A DNA stretch of 51,907 nt from Cochliopodium minus (lineage: Eukaryota; Discosea; Himatismenida; Cochliopodiidae): positions 222,627-274,533 of the forward strand of contig JAMYWO010000009.1 of the NCBI GenBank assembly GCA_024220525.1. Reading direction: 5' to 3'. Below, piece after piece: positions 1 through 10,804 of the stretch. The translations under genes were made by a program, and so were the position numbers. Each line of letters begins with the position of its first letter. Position 1 is the first letter of the stretch. The notes beneath the pieces were generated by a model. That model saw only the letters and a list, made by a program, of their open reading frames with translations, was not told the DNA's origin and searched no databases.

Positions 1-195
1 CACAGCACCCGAAAATTTCTTAAAATCGAATCAAAAATTCAAATGGAGGTTATGAGGATGTATTTGGTGTGATGAACCCATGATATACATATCCCCAACA
101 GATGAAATTATAAATCAAACAAAAAATAATAAATTATTATAAATAAAAAATAAAAATTAATTTTTTCTATCAAAATTTATTCGAAAATTTCCATA

Positions 196-1641
196 ATGAT
201 GAATTCTGTATTAGCAGATCAAGAAGTATCCAAAAAAAGAAACATCCAATTTACCACTCCTATCGATTTCCAAGGTGCAAACAAGAAGATAAAAGAATCG
301 GTCGGGAATGTGAAATCTTTCAAAATTGAGGAGTTAAAAGATGAGGGAAGGGAAATCATCAATTGTTTACAAAAGAATGATCTTTTGGAGGTGCAAGATG
401 AGATCAATCAGGAAACATTTGATGATGTTGTGATATTAAAGAAACCCAAGGTGATGATCGATTTGTCTATTGAAGATCCTGGATCTGATGATAGTGATTC
501 TAATTCAATTGATTCAGGAAAGGAAGATGTAGAAGACATTCCGATTCCTTCTATTCAACCCAAAGAGGTTCCAGAATCTCCAAAAAAGATGCCAAAGACT
601 CCACTTACTCTATTTTCTTGTGTTGAAATGAAAGATGATCACTTTGAAGCTCACAAGATAAAATATGAGAAGATGGTTGCTGTTGAGATTTTAAAGGAGA
701 GGGTGTTTCATCAATGGAAAGACAATGAAGTAGTTGAATATCATCTTTCAAAGCTTGATCCTTCTGATATAGAGAATATGCTCATTGGGTTGAAAGAGTT
801 CAGCTTGGATAAGACGATTCCTAAATATTTCTACTACAAGGATGAATTGCTTTGTGAAGAACACGACAAATTCCTCTTATTTATTGAAGAAGACAAAAAA
901 AGGTTGGGGGCAACAGCGAAAATCTTCTTTCTTTGCAAAAAACACCTTAATGCAACAAAAATAGACAATCTTCAACTGAATTTTTTGCAACTTGTCAAGA
1001 AATATGAAAACTTGGATGACTGGGATGTAGTTCCACTGGGATCTTTCGGATTAGTACCAAAAATCATGCTGGAGAAGATAAATAAGATGCAAAATAGTGT
1101 AATGTCCCTTCTCTTTACATTGTGTTTTCTTTTTCTTCCAAGCAACTTTGATTATGATCTTTGTATTGCTTTTTGGGAAAAGTTCTCAAATCTTTCTGTA
1201 GGTGTGAAAAATATTGTAACATACTCGCACATTCCATTGGATGATGTACCTTCTTTGGAAATCATTGAGGAACTTTCTGAAATTTTTGGTGTGAAAAGAG
1301 AAATCTTGGAGGAAGCTTTAAAAGTGTTTTTGCAGGAAATGAACAATTACGTCAGAGAAAAACATGAAATTTTAGAGGATATGTCTTACGAACTCGAAGA
1401 CTTTGAAAAAGAACTGTGCATAAACATGGATTTATGTAAATTTGGGACGCAAAGTTTGTGGACGACACTCAGTCCAAACCAACGACAAGTTATTTGTTCA
1501 ACTTTGTTCACTGAAGTAAAAGTTGAACAAGAAGCGGACCCCGGGATCGGTGTTGATGATAAAGGTAACTCTTTTCGCATCGAAGAGCGAGTGGAAACTG
1601 GTATAAATGATGAAAAAGTTGACTCTGAAGATGATGAATAA
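196..1641 (+). CDS. Acidic hypothetical protein, 481 aa
   Basis: One uninterrupted frame of 481 codons from a double ATG to TAA, with codon usage like the other genes here, so it is probably a real single-exon gene. I do not recognise it. Residues 1-60 are lysine-rich, and 75-130 form an acidic Ser/Asp/Pro-rich linker that is probably disordered. Residues 145-440 look like a helical globular domain with several Trp/Phe/Leu-rich helices (for example around FHQWKDNEVVEYHL and LCIAFWEKFSNLSVG). The last 30 residues are again acidic. No signal peptide, transmembrane helix, zinc motif or enzyme signature is visible. One short Leu/Phe-rich stretch near residue 300 (LLFTLCFLFLPS) is better read as a buried helix than a membrane anchor. 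It sits tail to tail with the broken PLAT array. Function unknown. Confidence 0.6.
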   Translation: MMNSVLADQEVSKKRNIQFTTPIDFQGANKKIKESVGNVKSFKIEELKDEGREIINCLQKNDLLEVQDEINQETFDDVVILKKPKVMIDLSIEDPGSDDSDSNSIDSGKEDVEDIPIPSIQPKEVPESPKKMPKTPLTLFSCVEMKDDHFEAHKIKYEKMVAVEILKERVFHQWKDNEVVEYHLSKLDPSDIENMLIGLKEFSLDKTIPKYFYYKDELLCEEHDKFLLFIEEDKKRLGATAKIFFLCKKHLNATKIDNLQLNFLQLVKKYENLDDWDVVPLGSFGLVPKIMLEKINKMQNSVMSLLFTLCFLFLPSNFDYDLCIAFWEKFSNLSVGVKNIVTYSHIPLDDVPSLEIIEELSEIFGVKREILEEALKVFLQEMNNYVREKHEILEDMSYELEDFEKELCINMDLCKFGTQSLWTTLSPNQRQVICSTLFTEVKVEQEADPGIGVDDKGNSFRIEERVETGINDEKVDSEDDE

Positions 1642-1675
1642 AAAATAAATTTTAAAATTGATTAAAAAAACTTTA

Positions 1676-4600
1676 CTTGAATTTTATAAGATGATGTTGT
1701 AAAACTGAGTGAAGAAATTTGATTTTATCATTCAATATTAACTTTTTCGAGCAAACAATTTCTGCTATTGTCCCACCCAAAAAACAAGTTTGAAGTTCCG
1801 TTACAATTGTGATTGATTCCAAAAACCATGCAGGTCCAAATCCACTGTTGTCAAGTTCTATTTTTATTTTTTAAAAGAATTAAATATTTTAAATTAAAAA
1901 TAAAACAGAAAATAAAGTAAATTAAAGATTTACCAATTCTGATCTTTTGAACTTCTCCAATATTAACTACTTGAACTCCAAACTCATCTGTTGGATCTCT
2001 TTAAAAAGAATTTCCATTTGTGGAGAGCAACCTTTTTCCAGTGTCTCCTTTATCTCGATAAATCGAAATATAAACATTTGAATCTGTTCCTGCTCCTCAT
2101 CTATTTCCTGTTTTCACTGAGATTTAGTAATTCCATCTTCATTGCTTGCAGATATTTCTCCACCAATTTGTTTGTCATCTTTACTTGTTGACAACCATTT
2201 TCCACACAAAAAGTAATAATCTTTTTGATCTTTTTAGTTGTGAATGATCACTTTGTCGAGAAACCAAATCCACTATTATCATGTGTAATTCTTATTTTTG
2301 TTGCAATCCAATATCAACACAAGTTATTCCAAACAAATCTTTTCATTTCTTTCAAAATTGTTTAGTTTGTTGTCCAATACTTTTTCTCCGCTCTTTCCTT
2401 TATCTCCATTTATTTCAATTAATACATTTGCATCTGTTCCTGCTCCTCTATTATCTCCTATTTTGACTCTGATCTTGTATGTTACTTCTGAGAAATATGT
2501 TATTGAGTCTTCTATTGCTGGAACTCCTCCAACAATGATTTGTTTATCATCTTCATTTTTATCCAACCATCTTCCAAACAAAAAGAAGTATTTTTGCCCT
2601 GATACTGATTGAACAACAACTTTGTCCAAAAACCATGCTGCTGCAATTCCTTTCTTGTATGTCCAATTCTCAATTTCACAATTTTACCAATGTCCATTAT
2701 TTCAAAATTGAATTATGAAGATTTTCCTCTTTCAAATTAATCTCCTTTTTCATCCAACAAATGATTTCCATTGTCTCTATTTTCTCCAAAAAGTGTAACA
2801 GTTACATTTGCATCAGTTCCTACTCCTCTTCTATCTCCTGTGAAAACAGTGATTTTTTAATCTAATATTGCAATGCAGTCATCTATGCTCTTGATGCTCC
2901 AAGTTCTCCTATTGTTTGGAAATCATCTTCATATGGATCCAACCAAGGTTGACAAACAAAATACCATGGTTGTTCTTCATTTACTTCTTGAGAAAGAGGT
3001 GTTACAATTACTTTCTCGAGAAACCATCCACTTCCAAGTGCAGTTGAATTATGTCCAATTGTCAATTTCTTCAAATCTCCAAGAACAGGAAAGTTGAATT
3101 CAAATTCATCAGTTTGTGCTCTTTCAAAGTTGTTTCCTTTTCTATCCAAAATTATTTCTTTCGATGATCCATTTTCTACAGTCAAAATCATTGATATTTT
3201 TGCATCTGTTCCTGCACCCGACATATCTCCTGTTATTGTTTGTATTTCTTATCTATGCATTGGAACAGAAACTTCTTTGTGTTCTTCTGAACATCCCAAA
3301 TATCTTTCAATCAATCCATCATCTTCTTTTGTGTGCAACCATTTGTTGCAAACAAAATAATTGAAAGTATTGCATTTAACAACAATTTTTGCAAAATGCC
3401 ATCCTGCTGCAAATCCTTTGTTGTCATGGCGAATTCTCAATTTGTTCAATTTTTCAATGTCAACCAATTCAAATCCAAACATATCTTTCTTTCCTCTTTC
3501 AAAGTTGTTTTGACTGTTATCAAGTTTTCTTTCACCACTATCTCCTTTCTCTCCATAAAGTGCGAAAAAACCCCACCATCCGTTCCTGCTCCTCTTCTAT
3601 TTATTTTTTAAAATAAATTAAAATGTTATTAAAAAATTGTTAAAGAAAAAAAAAATGTTATTGTTGGAGATAATTTAAATAATTTTGATTAAATAAAAAC
3701 AATTTTTTTTTTTTACATGTCAGATGTAAATACAGATATTTCATAGTATGTCAATGGAGAATATGTACATCCATCCTTTTCAGCAACCTCAATTGTTCTT
3801 TCCAATCCACTTTCAGAATCAATCCATTCTCCAGACAAGAAAAAGAATTCAGTCTTTACATCATCTGCATGAATTGAAACTTTATCTAAAAACCATGATG
3901 ATCCGATTCCTTTTCCATCATGAACAATCGTAATCTTATTTATCTTTCCAACAGATACTCCAAAGTATTCAAAAACATCTTTTTGGTTTCTTTCAAAATT
4001 ATTTTGGGAAGCATTCAAGTTTATTGGTCCCATTTTCCCATTTTCTCCTTCGATCTTGATGAAAAAATTTGAATCAGTTCCTTATTTTTTTTTTTAAAAA
4101 AAATTTAAAAGTGAGTTTTTTGAAGAATCAAACGAGGGTGTTTATAATTGTGTTTTATTTTGTTTAAAGAAAAAATTTTTTATTTTAAAATACAAAAAAA
4201 AAAAAAGTAGAGAAGATGATTAAAAAAAAAAAGGGTAAAAAATCATTTACCTGCTCCTCTTCTATCTCCAGTAAATACATATGTTTTGTATCTTGTTTCA
4301 TCAACATGTTTTTCCATCTTCAGTTCCTGCTCCAATTTCTCTTTCAATCAATCCATCTTCTTCATCATCTGCAAACCAACGTCCACTCAAAAAGAAATAA
4401 CTTTCTTGTTCTTTTTCGTCTTTTATTATCACTTTATCCAACAACCATCCTGCAGAAAGTCCTTTGTTGTTGTGTCCGATTCTTATTTTCTTCAACTTTC
4501 CAAGATTTCCACATTCCAAACTGTATTCAAAAACTGATCCTCTTTCAAATGATCCATGTTTTGCATCTATTTTGGTTATTTCACTTTCTGATTCTTTGTC

Positions 4601-7600
4601 AGCAGTAAATATTTTCATGTTGTATGTTGTCAATGGAGCACATCCATTCTTGTCACTTTCTGTTGCATCCAATTCTCTCACTATTTTTCCATCATCTTCA
4701 TTCATATCAAGCCAACGACCACATGGGAAATACCATTCATTTGCTCCTCTTTCACAATAAACAACAACTTTATCCAAAAGCCATCCTGCACCAATTCCTT
4801 TGTTGTCATGTCCGATTCTGATTTTCTTCAGTTCTCCCAATTCGACCATTTCGAAACCAAAAACATCTTTTTGACCTCTTTCAAAATTGTTTGATGAATT
4901 GTCAAGAATGAGATCGTCAGATTCTCCTTTATCTCCAAACAAATGAATGAAAACATTTGCATCAGTCCCTGCACCTCTTCTGTCTCCAGTGTAAACAGAA
5001 ATTTTGTATCTTGTCAATGGTGCATATGTTTGTCCATCTTGATTTTTTGCTGCTATTTCTCTTGAAATTTGTTGATCACCTGATGAACTATCAAGCCATT
5101 TTCCACATAAGAAGTAAAATTGTTTTTTACTTGTCAAGTTTGTAACAACAACTTTATCCAAAAACCATGCTTATCCAATTCCAGAATTATCATGTCTAAT
5201 TCTTATTTTCTGAAGTTCTCCAAGATCAACTGCTTCAACTCCAAATTCATCTTTTTGGTTTCTTTCAAAATTATTTCCAGGTCCATCCAATACTTGTTTT
5301 CCAGTATCTCCATTTTCACCATAAATTGTTATCAAAACGTTTGCATCAGTTCCTGCACCTCTTCTATCTCCTGTGAACACTTGAACCAAATAATTTATCA
5401 ATGGTAATGAGCAAACTCCATCTCCTGATGCTGGAATATCTCTTACTATTTTCTTGTCATCATCACTTGTTAAAAACCATTTCCCACACAAAAGATATCT
5501 TTTAAAAATTTTAAAAAGAATGAATGAATTAGGAATTAATTTGTTTGATAAGAAAGGAAAAAAAAATGGTGAATTAAAAAGAAATGAATCAAATGAAATG
5601 ATAAATGATTTTAAAATAAAAATAGGAGATCAATGAAATAATTAAATGATTTTAAAATAAAATAAAGATAAAAAAATCAAAATAAAAATGTAATTTACAA
5701 GTTTTATCATCTTTTTCAGAATGAATCTCAACTTTATCAAGAAACCATGATGATCCAAATCCTTTGTTATCATGTCCAATTGTTATTTTGATAAGTTCAC
5801 CAAGATAATCACATTCAAGTCCAAACACATCTGTTGTATTTCTTTCAAAATCATTTGAAGATGAATCAAGTTTAAGAACATCAGATTCTCATTTATCCAA
5901 AAACAGTAAAAACATTTGCGTCAGTTCCTGCACCTCTTCTATCTCCAATTGTTACTGAATTCTTATAAGGTGCTGTTTTCAATTCTTCAAATTGTTCGAC
6001 AGATTCAAGTGTTCTTGAAACCATTCCACCATCTTCATCTTTTGCAAGCCATTTGTTTCACCCAAATGTCCATTTTCTTCCTTTCCCAGATTTAATTTCA
6101 ACTTTGCTCAAGAACCATCCTGCTCCAACTCCTTTATTGTCATGTCTTATTTCTATTCTCCTGAGATCTCCAAAATCAACACTTCAAAATTATCTTTGAC
6201 GTCCTATTTTAAAGTTATCTTTTCCACTTTCCAATAAAATTGATCCTGATTCTCCTTTATCTCCAAAAACAAAAACTGAAATAATCGCTTTTTTTTGTAA
6301 TTAAAAAAGAAATTAATTAAAAGTAAAGAAATTGAAAAAAAATTAAATTCAAATATATTTGGAAAAAATTTTATCATATTTGAAATCGAAAAATAAGAAT
6401 AATTTGAAAAAAATTATTAAATTATTAAAAAATTATATTTTACCTGCTCCTCTTCTATCTCCTGTAAATACCGATACAGCATATGTTACCAATAGTTCTG
6501 ATTTGATGCGCTGAAATTTGCCTTTCTATCTTTCCATCTTCTTCATCTTTTGCGAACCAATGTAATTTGGAAAATAGTAAGTGTTGTTGTTTGAAAGATT
6601 TGTGATTTTAATTGTTTTCCAAAAACCATCTAGGTCCTATTCCTTTGTTATCATGTCCAACTCTGATCTTTTTCAATTCACCCAAATCATCTTTGTGGAC
6701 TACCACATATAAAAAAGTATTTTTTGAGTTACTTGGTTGGTGATCGCAATTTTTTCCAAAAACCCTGCAGGTCCAATTCCAGAATTTCATGTCCAAAATC
6801 ATTTGATTTTATTATGAACTCATCTCTCTTATTTCTTTCAAAGTTGTTGTCACTGTTGTCGAATTTGATTTGTTTTGTTTTTCTTTCTTCTTCTCCATGT
6901 ATTTAAATGAAAAACTATTTGCATCTGTTCCTGCTCCATCTGTCTCCTGTAAATACAACAACTTCGTATTGAATCGCAGTAAAAGGAGTATCGTTGGATG
7001 GAACCAATTTTTTCTGACAATCCATCATATTCATTTTTAGCAAACCAACGTGAAATTGGAAAAACCATTCTCTATTCTTTGGATCATGGATTGTGATTGA
7101 TTCTGTATCCATCCAGCTCCCAATCCACTGTTATCATAACCAACAATTATCTTTGTAATATTTCCCAGATCAACACAAGAAAATTCAAAATACTCTTCTT
7201 TTCCACTTTGAAAATTATTTTCAGAGTTATCAAATAATTTCTTTCCTGAACTTGTTTCATTTTCTTCAATCTTTCCAAATATGGTGATATAATCGTTTGC
7301 ATCTGTTCCTGCTCCTCTCAAGTTGATTGTTTTTACAGAAATTTTCTATCTTAGTATTCCTTCTCCAGGTTTAGTATCAGTGTTGATTTCTCTTTCAATT
7401 TTATTGTCTCCTGATTTCAAATCAAACCATTGTTTAACAACAAAATTATAGAGTTTAAAGTTTGTTGTGTCTTCAACTTGAATGTTTTTCAAAAACCATG
7501 CACTTCCAACACCTGAATTGTCATGACAAATTTTAATTCTCTTGATTTCTCCAATATCTACACATTCAATCGAGAATTCATCAATTTGTGCTCTTTCAAA

Positions 7601-8420
7601 ATTATTCGCAGATGAATCGAGGTTATGTACTCCTGTCTTTCCATTTTCAAAAATTGGATGAATATGTTTGCATCTGTTCCTACTCCTCTACAATCTCCCG
7701 TTTTGACAGAGATTTTGTATTTAAATGATTTGATTGATTCCTTTCCCTCTTCAGAAGATGCCATTTCATGATCCAATCCGTTTTCTTTGTCGATCCATTT
7801 CGAAAAGTTAAAGTAGTATAAATGTTTGGTTGTCATATCTGTCATCTTCACTTTATCCAAGAACCATTATCCTCCTTCCAGAATTGTCATGTCCAACTTG
7901 GATCTTCAAAAGTTTTCCAAGATCAATCGCATCAATTCCAAAGATATTTGTTTTGTTTCTTTCAAAATTGTTTCCTGGTCAATCCAAAATGTGTCTTCCC
8001 GAGTTTCCATTTTCTCCATAAATTTCAATGTAAACATTTGAATCTGTTCCTGCTCCTCTAATATCTCCTGTTTTAACTTCAACTTCATATGTTTTGACAG
8101 GAAGTAAAGGTTTTCCTTGTTCATCAGATGCTGAAAATTCTCTGATCAAATTGTTTGAGTCCAAGCAAACTCCTCCTGTTGGAAACTTTTTAAAAAATGA
8201 TTTATACAGATTGTTCCAATAAAACTCGAAAAGTGATTTTTCCTGAAAGCTTTATCTTTGACAATCTGTCTATCCAACAATTTTTTGGAGACTAGTGTAG
8301 CTGGAGTTTTAAATTGAGCCTGTTTAAAAATTAAAATGTTTAATAATAAAAATCTCAATTATTTACCAGCCGAATTTTACTTTAAATATTTTCCCAATGT
8401 TCATTTCCTAAAAATCAAAA
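1676..8420 (-). pseudogene. Decayed array of about 15 PLAT/LH2 domains
   Basis: On the minus strand a ~430-bp unit recurs about 15 times. Each carries the PLAT core: a GDRRGAGTDANV strand-turn, an NNFERxQKDxF segment, then LGELKKIRIGHDNKGxGxxWFLDKV, and finally a C/SGKWLDxxEDD linker. The best stretch is 4301-5161, 286 open codons spanning two and a half units. Elsewhere nearly every unit has a frameshift or a TAA (for example TAA between GIG and AWFLDK near 5172; a loss near 2270). Plausible introns survive: 4083-4251 and about 6296-6443, both splitting GAG|T in the first strand, 3603-3717, and 1869-1933 within the RIG/HDN segment. PLAT domains bind lipids or proteins; long tandem arrays resemble LOXHD1 in layout. 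No start exon is visible. It may be a pseudogene or a gene badly damaged by assembly indels. Confidence 0.75.
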
Positions 8421-8525
8421 AGTATATATAAACTAATTAAATTTAAATCATTAAATATTTGATTCTACCAAAAGATTATATCCTCTTTTATTTTAACACA
8501 AATTAATTTTATAATATAAGGATAG

Positions 8526-9964
8526 ACATGTCCAAAATTTACAACTTTGTTAGCAGATATAAATCAGGCTTGATATAAATTAATTACTAACAAATTTTAA
8601 ACTGTTGAACATTTCTAATAAAACGATATATATTTTCAGAAAATGTTGATTATTATTTCTTTACATATCCAAAAATTTATCGGTTTCATTTTTTTTTTTT
8701 TTATTGAAATATTTAGTTAAAAAATTTATAACGAATGAGATTTTTAATTGAGGTTACTTTCAAAAGTTAAATCGATAAAGAGATATGGCTTTTTTGAATG
8801 CTTGAAAGAGATGTTGTTACTGAGGGATGTCATACAGTTTGCTTTCCGAACATTTGGTAACAATTTATTTAGTTTCAAAATTCTTTCATCTCCTCGTGGG
8901 TTGTGCTTCAAATCTAATTTCCATTTTTAACATTAAATTATTATTCTTTTTAAATTTTCTTGATTAAAATATTTTTGATTAAAAGATTTATAGATAATTG
9001 AAGGTTGATGTAACTTTACAGTTGGTAGAGGGAAAGTGAAATTATTTTTGAACACAATATTAGGTGAGTTGCAAGAATTTCTCAGTTGGTGCATATCTCT
9101 TGAACTAAAAAAATTTCTTATTTCTGCAAGCTATTTGTATACTGCTCCTGTATATTTTCTAACGGACGCAGCTTGGCAACCGGGATGGTTGATGGTTGAA
9201 CTGGAGGTAGAAATTGAATTACTTACGGAGTGTATCAACATTTGGGAGTTACTCCGTTACTGCAAACTCTAACGGCATGAGCATCATTGCATTAACTAGG
9301 TGGATTTATGATTTCATCGCAATTTCGTTTTTTTTTGCATTTTTGAAATTTTACAACTCCACAGCAACAAGCAGGGTGGTTGGTGATGAACTCTTCTTTC
9401 GTTATTATTTCTAATTCTACCAAACATGAAGTAAGTCGATTTCCACCATTTCAGACATATGCTGCAACCCAATCACAAGTTTTGCAGGGATTACATGAGT
9501 AAAAGGTTGAACTGTTATTTGAGGAACAAGCTCATATCTTCCTAACTTTGGTAGATCAAACATCTTTTATTTTTCTAAAACAAAAAAAGAAATTTTTTTT
9601 TTTTTACCAGAAATATCATTTTGCTTTGAAATTATCATTTTTATTTAATGTTTAGATATAATGTATGTCAATTGATGCATTTCTGCTATCATGGTAATCA
9701 CATCCTATACATGTTTTTTGATGTGATTTCAAATCTTGTTGATGATTTTTAATCTACACATATTTGAATTGTTCCCATAATTTGCAATTCACTATCAATT
9801 CTTTGATCTTTTGTTCTTTAAATTTGTTGAAATGTTTTTGCTTCGTTGATTATTCTTTTTTCAAAATTATTGGTAACCTAGAGTTATCTAAAACTTTACA
9901 ACAGTTCAAAATTTGTTAGTTATAAATTATTATCCGCTAACAAAGTTGTAAATTTTGGACATGT
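8526..9964. mobile_element. Possible small DNA transposon bounded by inverted repeats
   Basis: The stretch at 8527-8556 (acatgtccaaaatttacaac, then tttgttagc) is the exact reverse complement of 9935-9963. A second inner arm, aacaaattttaaactgttg near 8590-8608, pairs with caacagttcaaaatttgtta near 9899-9918. Together they form composite terminal inverted repeats of about 65-85 bp enclosing 1.44 kb. No transposase frame is visible inside, so this would be a non-autonomous element or the remains of one. The palindrome ggacatgtcc sits at the right terminus. I could not identify a target-site duplication with certainty. Confidence 0.5.
9130..9570 (-). other. Degenerate minus-strand coding remnant, possibly lectin-like
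   Basis: Inside the inverted-repeat element the minus strand shows short coding-looking pieces in shifting frames. One 41-codon ORF, from an ATG near 9563, reads YELVPQITVQPFTHVIPAKL then VIGLQHMSEMVEIDL. In another frame ITNHPACCCGVV at about 9370 resembles TINHPGCQAASV at about 9190, as if a domain had been duplicated. A further piece near 9280 reads DAHAVRVCSNGVTPKC. The run of PF...P..V..GL followed by a/nV...GVTP recalls H-type lectin domains, but this is pattern memory only. No intact gene remains. Confidence 0.2.
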
Positions 9965-10580
9965 CCATTGGAAACTCCATTTCCACATCTTTATTTTTTG
10001 AATAATCAAAAATGAAAATTAATTTGATGTTTGACATTCAATTATCTCACATATGTGCAAAAAATTGGCATGGATGGTTGGTTGAAGAGGCACATTTAGT
10101 TTTTGATTATCCAATTTCTTCAATCACAAGTGTTGGGGTGTTAAAGGTAACTGGGATTGAGTCCATCAAGAGAATTGAAATTCTTTGTGGAGATAATTTA
10201 AAAATTATCATATGGAAAAATTAATTATGCGTCACCATAGACTGTCATATCACAATTGATATCTAATTAAGCATGATTTTATTTATAGTGTTAAAAAATT
10301 AATTATGATATTTTATTACTTTAAAAATATTTACATGAATGCAGTTTTATTCCATAAATGAATCACAGAAACCAATTTGAAAGAGGGATCATTATTTATT
10401 TATATTGCATAATTTAAAATTGATATTATTTTTATGGAATGTTGTTTATTATATTTTATTCGCTCTTATTGATATAATTACTCAATTTAAAATTCAAATT
10501 TTTTAGGATATTTCGGCCATTAATCCACATGAGGAGAAGATATTTACCTTTTTTTTTTATTTTTAGATTTCTGAAAGAAT
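9965..10580. other. AT-rich interval with one small ORF
   Basis: No supported gene. A 70-codon plus-strand ORF (10012-10224) begins MKINLMFDIQLSHICAKNWH and contains a hydrophobic-alternating segment (SSITSVGVLKVTGIESIKRI) that could be a beta-rich fragment. It has no recognisable motif and no neighbouring exon that I can join to it. The rest is very AT-rich sequence without structure I can interpret. Confidence 0.3.
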
Positions 10581-10584
10581 AATG

Positions 10585-10770
10585 TTAATAAGAGGGGAAT
10601 AAAAACTTCCTCTTAAGGTCAGAGTGAACCTAAGAGGAGAATAAAATTTCCTCTTAAGGTCAGAGTGAACCTAAGAGGAAAATAAAACTTCCTCTTAAGG
10701 TCAGAGTGAACTTAAGAGGAGAATAAAACTTCCTCTTAAGGTCAGAGTGAACCTAAGAGGAGAATAAAAG
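10585..10770. repeat. Four tandem hairpin-forming repeats of about 41-43 bp
   Basis: The unit is cctcttaaggtcagagtgaa followed by cctaagaggagaataaaact. Each unit is itself an imperfect palindrome: CCTCTTAAGGT pairs with ACCTAAGAGG across the loop CAGAGTGA, with one bulged base. Four near-identical copies lie head to tail just upstream of the ORF at 10805. A degenerate version lies in opposite orientation at 21955-22020. The arrangement fits terminal or subterminal repeats of a DNA transposon; an upstream regulatory array is the alternative. Confidence 0.85.
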
Positions 10771-10804
10771 TTCAGAGGAGAATTTGATTTAAAATAAAAA
10801 AAAA

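Noticed and set aside
1676-8420. Reassigned stop codon (TAA read as an amino acid) to explain the PLAT stops
   Set aside because: Intact neighbouring genes end at TAA (and Rap1 at TGA) at expected positions, and the array also has frameshifts, which code reassignment would not explain.
10012-10224. 70-codon plus-strand ORF as a gene
   Set aside because: It is short, has no recognisable domain and no joinable exons, and lies between repeat elements; kept only as a note in the interval entry.
10585-10770. CRISPR-like array
   Set aside because: The units are contiguous with no variable spacers, there are no cas-like genes, and the locus is eukaryotic.
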